Shown here: positions 38,680-49,726 of the stretch, one piece after another
How positions within the stretch are numbered: the first letter of the stretch is position 1
How the letters are laid out: every line of letters begins with the position of its first letter
DNA from: Cristatella mucedo
Lineage: Eukaryota; Bryozoa; Phylactolaemata; Cristatellidae
Length of the DNA: 64,000 nucleotides
Assembly: GCA_009760855.2 (NCBI GenBank)
Contig: WPIO01000038.1
Location: forward strand, 1,703,001-1,767,000
Reading direction: 5' to 3'
The notes under the pieces: model-generated
Seen by the model: the letters and a program-made list of their open reading frames with translations, nothing else
Told to the model about the DNA's origin: nothing
The model's database searches: none
Made by a program: the position numbers and the translations under genes

Positions 38680-39690
38680 ATATGGTTAGGGGTGACATGC
38701 ACAGGGACAGCATGCAAATGTGGTTAGTGGCAGCATGCACAGTGTCAGCACGCATAAGCACATCAAGGACGAATCACAGGGACCCACTAAATGCTGTCCT
38801 AAATAGGTGTGTTTTTAGGTTCCTTTTAAATGTGGTCAGGTCAGGAGATGTTCTGACGCAGGTCGGGAGTTCCAGGCTTTGGGAGCATACGAACTAAATG
38901 CACGGTCTCCAAAGGATTTAAGGTTTGTATGAGGTATTTCTAGACTGTTGGATTCCGAAAAGCAGGTGGTACGATGCTTAGCCTGATGGGATAGTATATC
39001 TGAAAGATAAGCTGGAGCCATTGAATGAAGGGACCTAAAAGTGAGCGACAAAACCTTGAAGTCAATCCGTTGCTTGACTGGTAGCCAGTGCAGGTCGGCG
39101 AGAAGTAGAGTAATGTGGCAACTGCGACGCTCACGACAGACAAGCCTAGCTGCAGAGTTTTGCACCAGCTGCAATCGCCTGATCGCACATGCTGGTAGGC
39201 CAGTAAGCAGTGAGTTGCAGAAGTCGAGACAGGATGTCATGAATGCATGGACCAACTTGGACGTGGTATCCTTATCTAAACAAGCCCGAATTTTAGCAAT
39301 GTTATGAAGCTGAAAATAGGCTGATTTGACTGTGGAGCTGATATGGTCGTCTAACGAGAGGTCGCTTTTGAATATGACACCTAGATTTCGAGCTGATTCA
39401 ACTGGAGATATGCTGGCAGAGCAAATTTTGAGAGTCAGCTTTTCCAATCTCTGGATCACACTGGGTTTGCCCATAACTAGTAAGTTAGTTTTATCATCGT
39501 TAAGTTTTAGAAAATTTGCTGCTATCCATGTGCGGATGTCATCAATGCATGCAGCTAGGGAGTTTAGAGAATTTGAGGTGCTCGAAGGCTGGGAGGGATG
39601 AAAGCAAAGGTACAACTGAGTGTCATCCGCATAGAAGTGAAAGCCTAGATTGTGCTTGGCAATCACATCAGTCAAAGGCTGACCTGTCTA
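38680..39690 (-). mobile_element. LINE-A copy with intact RT C-terminal half
   Basis: On the minus strand a 279-codon frame (38836-39675) runs unbroken from FHFYADDTQLYLCF to the ORF end (AFSSYAPKAWNSRPASEHLL). It is the best copy of the C-terminal half. The plus-strand right edge at about 39681 cuts off the earlier RT motifs. Confidence 0.88.
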
Positions 39691-39929
39691 GGAGCCATCA
39701 AATTTATAGAAAAAATGAGCCAACACGATTCGGTAAGCCCGTGCGTTTTTGAAGTCCGAAATTTTCAGCAAGAAATTTTCACACAAAACTCTATTCTCAT
39801 ACATGTACAAGTTTTTTTTTAAGTTGAAGCATGGAAAGTCAAAGACCAATGCCACGCGCACAGCTGTTGAATATGAATAATTTCTGAATTAAATGAATTT
39901 GCAGAGTTCCCTACAGTTCGTTCTTCAAG

Positions 39930-40040
39930 ACACGGGTCGTGGGTTTAAGTTCTTCAGAGTGTGAACCTCTACTGCCACTGCAAGTGGTGGCGATAGCAGT
40001 TCAGGCTCTTCAGCCACTACACAAAAGAGGCTTTTAAATC
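39930..40040 (+). mobile_element. SINE1 fragment, degenerate
   Basis: GGGTCGTGGGTTTAAGTTC (B-box region), CTACTGCCACTGCAAG and CTACACAAAAGAGGC align with the SINE1 body and end. The A box is lost. Confidence 0.6.
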
Positions 40041-40794
40041 TACAAAACTTTTTTGTAACTCTTCATTGGTCACACAATCTGTGCATTTTGGTTTGCCAGT
40101 GTGAACACGTAAAGATTAAACCTATTTTTTCAAATCACATTGGTCACTGGTACCATTAAACCGAGTACACCATATTGCCATTATTCTGCCAATGGTGAAT
40201 TACAATATTTAGTTCATCAATTGTGTAGGCAATTTTCAAATAAACTCCGATTAATTCCCATGAAGCTATGATAAGTAGCTGGTTACATGATCTGGCAATT
40301 TCTGTCTATCTGTGACTATAATTAAATTTCAGCCACAGGCACGGAAAACTTATTCGAAATCGGATGAGCTACTGATAATAATACCCCTGTGAGGTACACC
40401 TGACTGCTAGAACTTGGATTTTTGGCCTAGAAATCGCGGAACTGAAGCTGACAGTAAGCCTTGTTTCTGACATTTAGATTGCTTGCGACATTAGTTAACT
40501 TTATTACCTATCGTCCAAATTATAATAACTGTTCAGATTCTTGCTTGAAAACGTAGCTTCAACAAAATGAGAGTGCTACCTGCTGCTACCTACCACTACC
40601 TACTGCAGCAACCTACCACTACCTACTGCTGCCTGCTGCCGCCTGCTGCTGTTGCTGCTATAGAAAATTGATTTGCCATAACAGCCACACCAGCAATGCG
40701 CTTTCAATTGGGTGACTGTCACTTTATGCTGGCTACTTCTACTCTTTTGCCTCCCCCAAAATATGGATATCCTCCTCTAAAATGAATTTTCACC
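40041..40794. other. Unassigned; small (CTACCACTACCTACTGC)n and CTG-rich patch
   Basis: A short imperfect repeat of CTACCTACTGC-type units lies at 40580-40665. Nothing else is recognised. Confidence 0.5.
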
Positions 40795-41330
40795 AGGTGA
40801 GCCCATCAGCTCCACAGTCAAATCTACTTATTTTTCCTTGTGTAGCCCTTCCAAAATTCGGGATTCATTGCCTAAGGACACCACAGCCAAGTTCTTTCAC
40901 GTTTTCGTGACATCCTAACTAGAATTATGTGACTCGTAAATTTTATTTTTTGTTCGTGCAATTACACGATAAAAATTGATGCACGTCTCAGCAGCTACGC
41001 TGACATGTCGTAAACTTTGCAGCTGCCATATTTCACTACTACTCACCAATCTGGATTGGCTGCCTATCAAGCATGCTATTTATTTCAAGATTCTGTTACT
41101 GACCTTTAGTTCCCCTGATGGCATGCCTTTGGCCAACTTTTCAGAATTCGTTTCCCATCTTCCCTATAGTCGCAAACCCTGTGGTCTGACTTGGGTTGGT
41201 TGCCTGTGTCCCTTGCTGACTTGAGCTCAAAACTTGGAATTTACTACCAATTGGCGTAACGTCATCGCCCGATTTACTAAATTTAGAAAGAACCTGAGCG
41301 CCCACATGTTTCACGCTGCTTTTTTTGGCT
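40795..41330 (+). mobile_element. Degenerate LINE-A remnant
   Basis: AGCTCCACAGTCAAATCTAC, CGTTTTCGTGACATCC, GCCATATTTCACTACTACTC and TTGGCTGCCTATCAAGC follow the LINE-A ORF order, with heavy decay. Confidence 0.7.
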
Positions 41331-41819
41331 TTTCGCAATGAAACGGGCGAAATGCCTTTACTAGAGAGTGAGAGTGGCATTCTTTCGTACACCATCATAA
41401 TGAAGCTGTCTTTTGTCTTTTTCGCTTTGCCGCCCTGTGGTCGAGGTTTGTACTAGCAATCGGCAGAGGGTTTTTTTGAATGCTTGCCTTAGCATGATAG
41501 CTATCTACTTCGCAGTGCTTGTCAAATCAGGATTGATTGCTGTGATTTATCGATTGATCGGTTGCTTGTATTTCTTTAACAGCTATGACTTCTTTTGAGG
41601 TGACTTTGAAAGTGTCTGAAAATAGACAGCTTTCTCTTAGAGTGTTATTCAAAATGACCTTATTGCTATAATTATCATTTTTACTAAGTGCTAGGCTGCC
41701 ACTCTGCCGATCTGCTGCGACTGCTTCGGAATTTTGCCCTCTTTCCTCACTGTTTGCTACATAGTGCTTTCTGCTGGCTACATGCTGCTTACGACTAGCC
41801 AGTTTCTTTTGCTACAAAT
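41331..41819. other. Unassigned
   Basis: No gene is recognised. Confidence 0.35.
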
Positions 41820-42085
41820 TCAGTTACCGACACAGCAACAGCTGCAGCTGCTGCTTCTGCAGCCACCTCCCATGCAGCTGCAGTCACTTTATCCGCAGCA
41901 TCGTGCTACTTGCCACGTGCTGCTCAGCTTTGCTGCTGCTCGTGCTGCTGGTGCCGCCATCTCTACTACTACTGCTCCAGCTGCTGCTGCTGCTGCTACT
42001 GGTGCTGCTGCTGCTGCCCTGCGCTCTGCTGCTCAGCTGCTCAGCTGCTCTGCTGCTGCTGTTCTGCTGCTGCTGCAGCAAGCAA
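41820..42085. repeat. CTG/CAG-rich low-complexity tract
   Basis: Imperfect CTG trinucleotides (with GCC and CTACTA variants) dominate about 260 bases. They create overlapping Leu-, Ala-, Cys-, Gln- and Ser-rich open frames on both strands. I see no evidence that any is translated. Confidence 0.85.
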
Positions 42086-42249
42086 AGGCTGGGAGGAGAG
42101 ACTGCTGCTGCCAATGATGGTTATTCGTCGCAGTCGGAAGAGCTTAGCTTTGGAACGATATTGTATCAGGGCTCAAAAAATTTGAGCTTTTGGCTTTTAC
42201 CTGGAGGGGAAGTGCGTCTGGAGCAGGAGTGACTCCATTAGAGCAGCAG

Positions 42250-43518
42250 TAGTGGCTGACTACTCAAAAAGAGCTCATCTTCGGAAGACCATATACCTTC
42301 ATCTATGTGGTCATCACTAGCAGACCAACTTTACCCTGCCATAACCAAGATTGGTAATGCTTCTCTGGGAAAAGGGGTCGTCGCCAAGTCCTTCAAATCG
42401 GCAATCGTTGGACCTATTCTTAAAAAGCCTGGATTAGACACAGAGGTCCTTGCAAACGATCGCCCTGTTTCCCTTCTTCCTTTCTTGTCAAAGATTCTTG
42501 AAAAAATTGTTGCTAAGCAGCTGGTTGAACGCATTGAAAATAATAAAATGTCAGAAACATTTCGATCAAGGTTCAAGAGGCAGCACTCCACTGAAACTGC
42601 TCTCCTCCGTGTTAACAATGACATTCTACGTGGCAACGACGACGGAAATGTCACTACCCTAGCTTCGCTAGATCTGTCTGCTGCCTTCGACACCATTAAT
42701 CACGATGTTCTGCTTGAACAATTTAGAACAAAGATCGGTCTGTCGGACGAAGCACTGGCATGGTTAAAATCGTAATTGTCCGATCGTGTTCGATCCGTGT
42801 CGTGTGGGGGTCAGGTCTCACAAACGAGAAGGGTCACCTGTGGAGTCCCTCAAGTGTCTGTACTCGGTCCCTTGCTGTTCTCGTTTATACGGAACCTCAG
42901 GGAAAAGTGATAGGGTGTCAGTTTTATTCTGACGATCTCAGTTGTATTTGTCATTCAAACCGTCGGAATATGCTGCAGCAATTGAAAGATTGGATGCTTG
43001 CTTTGCCGATATTCGATCCTAGATGTCGGAAAACTTCCTGAAATTAAATTACGACAAAACCGAACTACTGCTCATAGGACACCCTAAGCGTGTGGCTGTA
43101 TTAAAGGGCTTTGCTCTTCTAATATGTGATGCTGTTGTGCGACCGTCACCACGTGCTCAAAATTTAGGTGTCGTTTTCGACAGCTGCCTATATTTTAAAA
43201 GCTTCATTCAGGAGACTGCTTCTACAGCTAGCCATCACGTCCGATCCCTATCGAAGATTAGGAGTTGTCTTCCACAATGGCTTGCAAAAGATTTAACTAG
43301 CTCTTTAGTTCTGTCCCGGCTTGATTATTGCAATTCCCAATTGGCTGAGCTACCAAAAAAAGCGATTAGGCCACTGCAGCCGACTATGGATGTGGCTGCA
43401 AGGCTAGTCTTCAAGTCCCAGAAGTTTGAGCACGTGTCTCCTTTGCTAAAAGAGCTAAGATGAATGCCGGTTGACCAACGGATTCAGAGCAAGGTTCTTA
43501 CGCTGACCCACAAGGGCT
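42250..43518 (+). mobile_element. LINE-B copy, left part (host of the 12.5-kb element)
   Basis: The RT region is readable. FKSAIVGPILKKPGLDTEVL, VSLLPFLSKILEKIVAKQL and LDLSAAFDTINHDVLLEQF lie in one frame at 42305-42775, followed by VPQ.SVLGP, a Y/FxDD region (GTTTTATTCTGACGATCTCA) and ENFLKLNYDKTELL. The copy stops at CACAAGGGCT (43518). It resumes at 56032 with GGGCTCTCCCACGGCTTGG, exactly where undamaged copies (26640 region, 15620 region) read straight through. Confidence 0.88.
43514..43518. repeat. Target-site duplication GGGCT (left)
   Basis: GGGCT occurs here and at 56032-56036, immediately outside the two terminal repeats. Five to six bases is the size expected for Maverick/Polinton integrase. 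Confidence 0.92.
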
Positions 43519-43682
43519 TGTTGTAAGAAAAGTCTCACATTAATACAATTCCATTTTCAATCCTTCTCATGCTCGCTATCGCTCGCATTTTGAAGTCTTG
43601 AAAACGAAATTGTCTTAATGTTAGACTTTTCGTACAACATGAAATCTTATATATATTATAATGGATTTTAATTTAAATAAAT
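43519..43682 (+). repeat. Left terminal inverted repeat with foldback structure
   Basis: This 164-base repeat matches the reverse complement of 55870-56031. The outer 121 bases differ from the right repeat at one position, and a 2-base gap lies near the inner end. The outer 121 bases are also self-complementary: the first 42 pair with the last 42 with five mismatches (both start TGTTGTA.GAAAAGTCT when read outward in). The loop contains GCTCGCTATCGCTCGC. Confidence 0.95.
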
Positions 43683-43700
43683 TTTCTTTTCTTTATATAG

Positions 43701-46700
43701 ATGTATCGAATAAGTCCTAAAAAGGGGAACTCATTTTATGCAGAATCAAGAAGACTAATGAACATTGATGACATAACTTCAAGTAAAACTATTACTTCTA
43801 GACTTCATAAGTTTAAATTAGAATTTACTGGAGCTAGTGGAAGACATGAGAGATATGTTTTTAAAGGAAGAGAATATTCTGCTATGGAAATTGATGATTT
43901 CTTTAATAACATAATACCAAGTTATAACAATGTGTTAAAAGAAGTAACAACGAGATTTGCTTCGTTTAAACTACAAACAAAGATATCAGTTCATTCGTAT
44001 CATGAACAAACTAACACACATAGTCATACTGCTGTAACTGGTTCTAAGTTAGTTTCAGTTGTTAAAAGGTCTGATTATACCAATGTTATCAAAGAGCAGT
44101 TGAAATCTTTAAAAGAAGCAATAGACAAGATTATTGATAAGAATCCTGGTTCTGGTTGGAGGTTGATGGGAGTAAAACGTCTTGAGATAAATGTTACGGA
44201 ATATGTTATTAGATCAGGCTCATCTTATTTACCACTACCAGCTGGCTTAGCAAAGAAGCGTTGTTGTATCAATATAAAGAATGAAGATGAATATTGTGCT
44301 TTATGGTGCATACTACGATTTCTAAATCCTATAAATACGCATCCAGAGAGATGTTCTGATTTGATTAAGATATTATTAACTAATTATCAAGAACTAAATG
44401 AACCATTATCAAAAATTGAATGGCCGCTCAAAGTAATTGATACTAAAAAACTAGGTAAACTATTTAATGTTAGCATAAATGTTTATGAATAGAATGACAA
44501 ATCAAATATATATCCTTTAAAAATTGTATCAAGAAAATCAGAAATTCTAGATAGACATATTAATCTTTTATTGATAACTAAATCTGAAAAAAGTCATTAT
44601 GTATTAATAAAGAATTTCAGCGGACTCTGTAGGCCACCTAATAAAGGCGGATCAATGTTTGATTGCCATAGATGTATGGATAAGTTATTTTCAGAGGAAG
44701 ATTTTAAAAATCATTTAATTTTATGTAAAGGCCTTAATTACAGTTATTCTAAATTAAAAATGCCAGGTATTGTTGAAAATAAGAAAACGGGAAAAGCAAA
44801 AGATACCACACTTTTGAATTTTAGCGACCATTCAAAATTAATTAAAAATCCATACGTTTGTTATGCAGATTTTGAGAGTTTGAATGTTAAAACATGTGAT
44901 ATTTGTTATGAAAGTATTGTATCTAATAATCTAAAACCAAATTACTACAGTAGTAACAACAGGTAAATGTAGCGATGCATGTACTAATATGCTACAAGTT
45001 CCATGTGGTTCATGTGCAATTATTCTTGATATTAATGGAAAAGTTCTAATAGATAATGATATAAATGGAGGACTACCATGTATATTTTTAAACAGAGGTA
45101 ATAATTGTGTTGAACTACTTTTAGAATTTATAATTAATGTTTCAAATGAGTTGAAAGATAGGGTAGTAAAACAAGCTGATGCACCAATTATTTTTGATTC
45201 TGACGTTCGTAAACAATTCAATGATTCAAAGAGTTGCTGGTTGTGTAATTGTGAATTTGATATTAATGAAAAGGTGAATATAAAATCAAGAGATCATTGT
45301 CATTTCACTGGTAAATTTAGAGGGGCAGCACATAAGTTTTGTAATTCACTTGTTAGATTTAAAAAAACTAGTTGGAAGCTTCCCATATTTATTCATAATT
45401 TGAAAGGATATGATTCTCATTTGATTGTAAAAGGAATGTCAACATTTAGTATTAATTGTAAACCTGTCGCACATAATATGGAAAATTATATGTCAATGTC
45501 ATTTGAAGATTTTGAGTTCAAGGATTCTTTTAATTTTATGAGTAATGGTTTAAGTGATATTGTTACTTCATTAAAGAAAGCGAATTCAAATTTTGATGTT
45601 ACGATTGATCTCTTTAAAAGATTATATCCAGACATTGATGTTAAAGTTCTTAAAGACATGATATCAAGAAAAGGTGTTTATCCTTATGAATATATGGACT
45701 CATTTGATAAGTTCAATGAGACTAAGATTCCAGATGTTAAAGCGTTCAATAGTAAACTTAGTTTTGATAAAGGTATTAGTACTGAAGACTATGAACATGC
45801 GTTAAACGTATTTAAACTATTTGGTATGAAAGATTTAGGTGATTATCATGATATTTATCTATATGCAGATGTTACACTTCTTGCTGATTGCTATGAAGCA
45901 TACAGAAACAGTTTTATGGAATTGTTTAAGTTGGATCCAGCACATTACCTATCAGCACCTCATTATGCGTGGTCTTGTACTTTGTTCTATACAAAAACTA
46001 CTATAAATCTATTAGGTAAAAAAGAGGGGGATTTAGAACTATATCAAAAGTTTAAGGAATCGATAAGAGGTGGTGTCTGTCAAGTCAGTAAAAGGATTTG
46101 TAAAGTTAGTGATACTAATCACATTATGTATTGGGACGCAACAAGTTTATATCCAACAGTTATGATGTGGTGTCTACCTATTTCAGAACCTATTGAAGAT
46201 GATTTAAGTAACTGGTCGCTTGAAAAAATAATGTCATTACCTGAAGATGGTAAAACAGGAATATTTGTCTTATGTGATTTAGAGTATCCAAAGGAACTAC
46301 ATGATTTACATAATGATTATCCTCTTTGTCCTGAAAGTAGAGTTGTCGATAGTTCTGAGTTTTCAAGATATCAACAAAAGTTTTCATCAGGTCCAAGTAG
46401 TGTTCCAAAGTTGATTTGTGATTTTAATAATAAAACTAATTACTTGACACATTACCGATACTTTCAATTTGTTGTTAGTAAAGGACTGATACCAACTAAG
46501 ATACATAAAGTATATAAATTTAATCAAGAACCTTGGGCAAAACCATTCGTTGATATATGTGCTGAGAAAAAGATTGAATTTGATCGTAAAGGTGATAGTT
46601 TCAAAAGAAATTTGTATAAAGGTTTCATGTGTCAAATCTTTGGAAAAACGTGTGAGAATGTGGAAAACAGAACGTGTGTTCGAATATTAAATACTGGAAC

Positions 46701-47444
46701 AGATAAGAACGATTCATTATACAATAAATTAATGAGAGATCCTAGACTTAAACAAATTAGATGTTTTGATAAAACACTAGTTGCCTTTGAACACTCAAAG
46801 AAAACTACACTTCTAAATAAACCAATGTTTATAGGTGTTGCGATTCTTGATTTATCAAAATTACACATACAAAGATTTTATTATGACACATTGAAACCCA
46901 AGTTTAATGATAGATTAAATTTATTGTATACTGACACAGATTCATTAGTTGTTGATATTAAAAGTGAAGACTTTGAGAAAGAGATGATTGATATTAAAGA
47001 CTGGTTTCATAAAGACGAGTTTGGTAAGTTCAAAGATGAAATGGATGGTGCAAAAATTGATGAATTCATTGCTTTAAGACCAAAACTATATTCCATTGCT
47101 TCTACTAAGCCAATTATGAAAGCAAAGGGTGTTCCAAAAGAAGTAATTAAGAACTCAAAGATAACCCATAATTAATATAGTCAGTGTTTATCAACAGCAA
47201 ATGATATTTATATAAAAAAGGTAGTACTGTTGCTTTTGAAGAAACACTTGATAGAGACTTCTATAGAATGACACAAAATAAACATAATATTCTTACAAAG
47301 AAACTTAAAAAAAGAGCACTATCAGCTTTTGAGTCAAAACGCTACTGGTTAGATTGTGGTATTCATAGTTATTCTTATGGGCATTATAGAATAAAAGAGT
47401 CTGCGGGTCATTGTGGCACTTGTAATATTAGCATAGAAAATTAA
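43701..47444 (+). pseudogene. Protein-primed family-B DNA polymerase, disabled
   Basis: This is the replicative polymerase of Maverick/Polinton-type elements, which copies linear DNA from a terminal protein. In order: an N-terminal region with the SSYLPLPAGLAKK signature; a C2-type finger (CHRCMDKLF); exonuclease motif I (YADFES, 44862-44879); a Cys/His module (CWLC...DHCHFTGKFRGAAH, about 45235-45345) typical of this PolB group; exonuclease II (HNLKGYDSHLI) and III (YADVTLLADCY); polymerase motif A (DATSLYP, 46135-46155); motif B (KGFMCQIFGKTCEN); motif C (YTDTDS, 46927-46944); and the C-terminal KKRALSAFESKRYWL. The start is placed at 43701 because TATATAG abuts this ATG. Breaks: an in-frame TAG at 44490, a frameshift near 44945, TAA at 47173, and a frameshift at the A-run near 47215. 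About 1,240 codons in all is normal for the family. Confidence 0.93.
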
Positions 47445-47479
47445 ATAAGTATTAAATAAATAGTTTTATTATTATAGAA

Positions 47480-47686
47480 ATGGAAAACGAAAATCCAGAG
47501 TTTTTAGAAGTTGAGGAAGATTCTATAGATATAACTATGACAGATACAGAATCAACATCTGATACAGACTCTGATGATCCTGATTACATACCAGAATCCG
47601 AATCCGAATCCGAATGTGCATCTGAATCTGCTGAAGAGGACTTCACCTTTTGTAGCGCTGATGATATATCTACGTTTTACAAGTGA
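47480..47686 (+). CDS. Small acidic protein, unknown
   Basis: A 68-residue frame composed largely of Glu, Asp and Ser, including an SESESESE-type run at about residues 39-47 and TDTESTSDTDSDD before it. It is preceded by TTATAGAA immediately before the ATG, the same leader as its neighbours. A short acidic, probably disordered protein in a virus-like element could be a nucleic-acid mimic, a transcription modulator or a chaperone for a basic partner, but nothing in the sequence chooses between these. It lies between PolB and the small-protein family. The ORF is short, so the leader motif and position are the main support. Confidence 0.6.
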   Translation: MENENPEFLEVEEDSIDITMTDTESTSDTDSDDPDYIPESESESECASESAEEDFTFCSADDISTFYK

Positions 47687-47715
47687 ATTATAAAAATATT
47701 TATAACTATATAGAA

Positions 47716-47991
47716 ATGGACGTGTCAAGAATTTTAAGCTGTGATCAATCGAGGGAAATGGCTTTAAAGATCTGTCTTCAAAAACTAAAAGGAAACGATC
47801 AACGTATAGTTAAACATTCTCTTGATAAACTAATTCCAGATTTAGATAGTTCGTTTGTTAGAATTCTTATAGAAATATGTGAAGCTTCTGACAAACTAAT
47901 GGAGTGTAGAAGTAAGATAAATGAGATGCTTGAAGAAGCAGCAAATAAATTAAAAACACCAAAAACAAAACAAGGAGTACAAATTAATTAG
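47716..47991 (+). CDS. Small repeated-family protein 1 (VSRILSC/LIEICE)
   Basis: A 91-residue protein, predicted mostly helical. It begins with MDVSRILSCDQ and has LIEICEASDKL near residue 54. The same two landmarks, similarly spaced, occur in the next two genes, so this is a tandemly duplicated family. The start at 47716 is chosen over an upstream in-frame GTG because TATATAGAA directly precedes this ATG. The C-terminus is Lys/Thr-rich. I do not recognise the family. It has no transmembrane segment or enzyme motif. Confidence 0.65.
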   Translation: MDVSRILSCDQSREMALKICLQKLKGNDQRIVKHSLDKLIPDLDSSFVRILIEICEASDKLMECRSKINEMLEEAANKLKTPKTKQGVQIN

Positions 47992-48025
47992 GTTTATTAA
48001 AATAATTCTTAAGTCTTATATAGAA

Positions 48026-48547
48026 ATGGATTTTGACGAAAAAGTTTCAAGAATTCTTTCTTGTGGTTATACTAAAAAAATTGTAGATTCACTATTTCCA
48101 GATTCCTTAAGAATTTATGAACGCGTTGGTAATTTAGGTAGTGATATTTTAAACAGATTGTTAGAGATTTGCGACGAATGTGGAGTAAATAAACAACACG
48201 GTTATAGTCATGAAGGTGGTGAAGAAAGGCTTACTAGTTTAATAATAAAATTTAAAAAACTAAAAGATGAATCGCCTGAAGTACTAGAAAAAACTGAGTA
48301 CAAAATTGCAAAGATTATTTCGTATGATACTCGATATGTAGCAATACATTTATGTGACTTTGAAAAAAAGTATTATTGTTATAGTTATTATCCAACCAAT
48401 TTTTATGATTATATTATTAAACTAAGAGACAATCAATTATCCAAATTGTTAGAATCTTGCGATTTATATGAAGAGTCTCGCGATTTAATGGCACAGTCAG
48501 AACTTAAAAGCTATAAATCTTGGGATTTAAGATCTTCTTTACTGTAA
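48026..48547 (+). CDS. Small repeated-family protein 2, two units
   Basis: 173 residues preceded by TATATAGAA. The first half has KVSRILSC (about residues 6-13) and LLEICDECG (about 50). The second half appears to repeat the unit in diverged form (KIAKIISYD at about 90, KLLESCDLYEESRDL at about 138), with a Tyr-rich stretch between (YYCYSYYPTNFYDY). It therefore looks like an internal duplication of the 91-residue protein upstream. Its stop lies 9 bases before the next ATG. The fold and function are unknown. Cys residues recur at equivalent positions (after RILS and in the EIC motif). Confidence 0.65.
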   Translation: MDFDEKVSRILSCGYTKKIVDSLFPDSLRIYERVGNLGSDILNRLLEICDECGVNKQHGYSHEGGEERLTSLIIKFKKLKDESPEVLEKTEYKIAKIISYDTRYVAIHLCDFEKKYYCYSYYPTNFYDYIIKLRDNQLSKLLESCDLYEESRDLMAQSELKSYKSWDLRSSLL

Positions 48548-48555
48548 TATAGAAG

Positions 48556-48816
48556 ATGGACGAAAAAGTTTCAAGAATTCTTTGTTGTGAATATGCTTTA
48601 AGAATTGCAAAAATGTGTTGTGGCTTTGAATATGACACCCTTTACATTCCTCTAAATTTTTATAAAAACATTTTTAAACTAGGTGAACCAACAATATCGT
48701 TTCTTTTAGGTATTTGCGATGAATATGATAAGCTGAAAGAGGCAGAAAAAAATTATACCGCAGCGTTTGATAAGTTTCATAGTAATTTTGACAATATAAA
48801 AACAAAAAATGATTAA
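48556..48816 (+). CDS. Small repeated-family protein 3
   Basis: 86 residues opening MDEKVSRILCCEYAL and carrying LLGICDEYDKLKEA near residue 54, the family pattern of the two preceding genes. A Tyr/Asn/Phe-rich middle (YIPLNFYKNIFKLG) aligns with the second unit of protein 2 (YYPTNFYDYIIKLR). TATAGAAG precedes the ATG and overlaps the upstream intergenic gap of only 8 bases. The function is unknown. Confidence 0.65.
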   Translation: MDEKVSRILCCEYALRIAKMCCGFEYDTLYIPLNFYKNIFKLGEPTISFLLGICDEYDKLKEAEKNYTAAFDKFHSNFDNIKTKND

Positions 48817-48840
48817 TTTTTTTCTTTTTTTACATAGGAA

Positions 48841-49305
48841 ATGCAGAACGATGTTACTGACCCCAACCTTGCTACTAGTGCTACTCTCCTTAAATCATAC
48901 ATTGATTATCTTGTTAGGTCAAGAATGACTGCCTATGATCAACAAACACTTGATTCAGATATTTCAGTTATGACTGATAATTCTGTTAAAAAGTTTTATC
49001 TTGATGAATGTGATATCGAAGCTCAAAAGATTATAACAGCTGGCTTAACTGATGTAACATCTAATCTTGAATCTACTGTTAGGTCTAAAGTAGACGCACT
49101 TCTTGACGATGCTTCTGAGATTTCTAGCTACACAACGTGGATCGCATCTCAACTTCCAACACTCTCAACAGTTATTTCAGGTGTGTCAGGAGTTAAACCA
49201 GATATCTCTGGAATTGTTAAAGATGAATGTTACGCAGTTCTTCCTGATCTAGCTGATGGAATAAGTGCTAGGCAAAAGGCAACTGCTGCAGCTCTAGAAG
49301 CATAG
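48841..49305 (+). CDS. Unknown 154-residue protein
   Basis: The frame opens after TACATAGGAA, a variant of the element's leader. Composition is Asp/Ser/Thr/Ala-rich and probably mostly helical, with a Val/Gly/Ser stretch (LSTVISGVSGVKPDIS) around residues 110-125. There is no Cys-rich or transmembrane region. Its length and position (before the charged protein and the fibre block) would suit a small structural or fibre-associated protein, but I recognise no family. It is too short and lacks the features expected for a major capsid protein. Confidence 0.6.
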   Translation: MQNDVTDPNLATSATLLKSYIDYLVRSRMTAYDQQTLDSDISVMTDNSVKKFYLDECDIEAQKIITAGLTDVTSNLESTVRSKVDALLDDASEISSYTTWIASQLPTLSTVISGVSGVKPDISGIVKDECYAVLPDLADGISARQKATAAALEA

Positions 49306-49342
49306 TTAATTTAATTAAAACAAAATAAACAATATTATAGAA

Positions 49343-49726
49343 ATGACTATTAAAACGAGAAGCAAGGATTGCCTTAATGAAGTTCAGGGTAATCCAAATT
49401 TTAAGATTTGTTCATATCCTATGGGTAGATTTGAAGACATTAGATCAACTTTATTAGAAGCTGTAAAACTTGTTATAGAATACAAACCGTTAAGAATTAA
49501 CCACTCTGAACCAGAGATTGCAAATATATTTAGTAAAGTTAGAGATGGTTCAATCTTTGAAGAGTTTCTTAAAGACTTAAAAATAGAAAAAATAAATAAG
49601 ATTAGATCAGAGGCTTACTCTAAAAAAATAGAATTAACAAAACAAATAAGAAAAGAAATAGATCAAGGAAAAGAAATAGAACTTCCAGAAGAGTTTATTA
49701 AGGAGACTATGGACTGGCGAATCTAA
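49343..49726 (+). CDS. Unknown 127-residue charged protein
   Basis: The frame opens after TTATAGAA. The second half is rich in Lys, Glu and Ile with a heptad-like pattern (KIELTKQIRKEIDQGKEIEL), consistent with a coiled coil. The N-terminal part has a few Cys and Pro (FKICSYPMGRF). It is the last plus-strand gene of the left block. Its stop codon overlaps the stop of the convergent fibre gene (49723-49725). No family is recognised. Confidence 0.6.
   Translation: MTIKTRSKDCLNEVQGNPNFKICSYPMGRFEDIRSTLLEAVKLVIEYKPLRINHSEPEIANIFSKVRDGSIFEEFLKDLKIEKINKIRSEAYSKKIELTKQIRKEIDQGKEIELPEEFIKETMDWRI

Noticed and set aside
41734-42232. Leu/Cys/Gln/Ala-rich ORFs in several frames
   Set aside because: CTG-type repeats keep every frame open; no sign of selection for one frame.
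44931-46868. Minus-strand ORFs opposite PolB
   Set aside because: Shadow frames; the plus strand carries all polymerase motifs.
48841-49305. Candidate major capsid protein
   Set aside because: At 154 residues it is far too short for a double jelly-roll hexon and lacks a beta-rich pattern.
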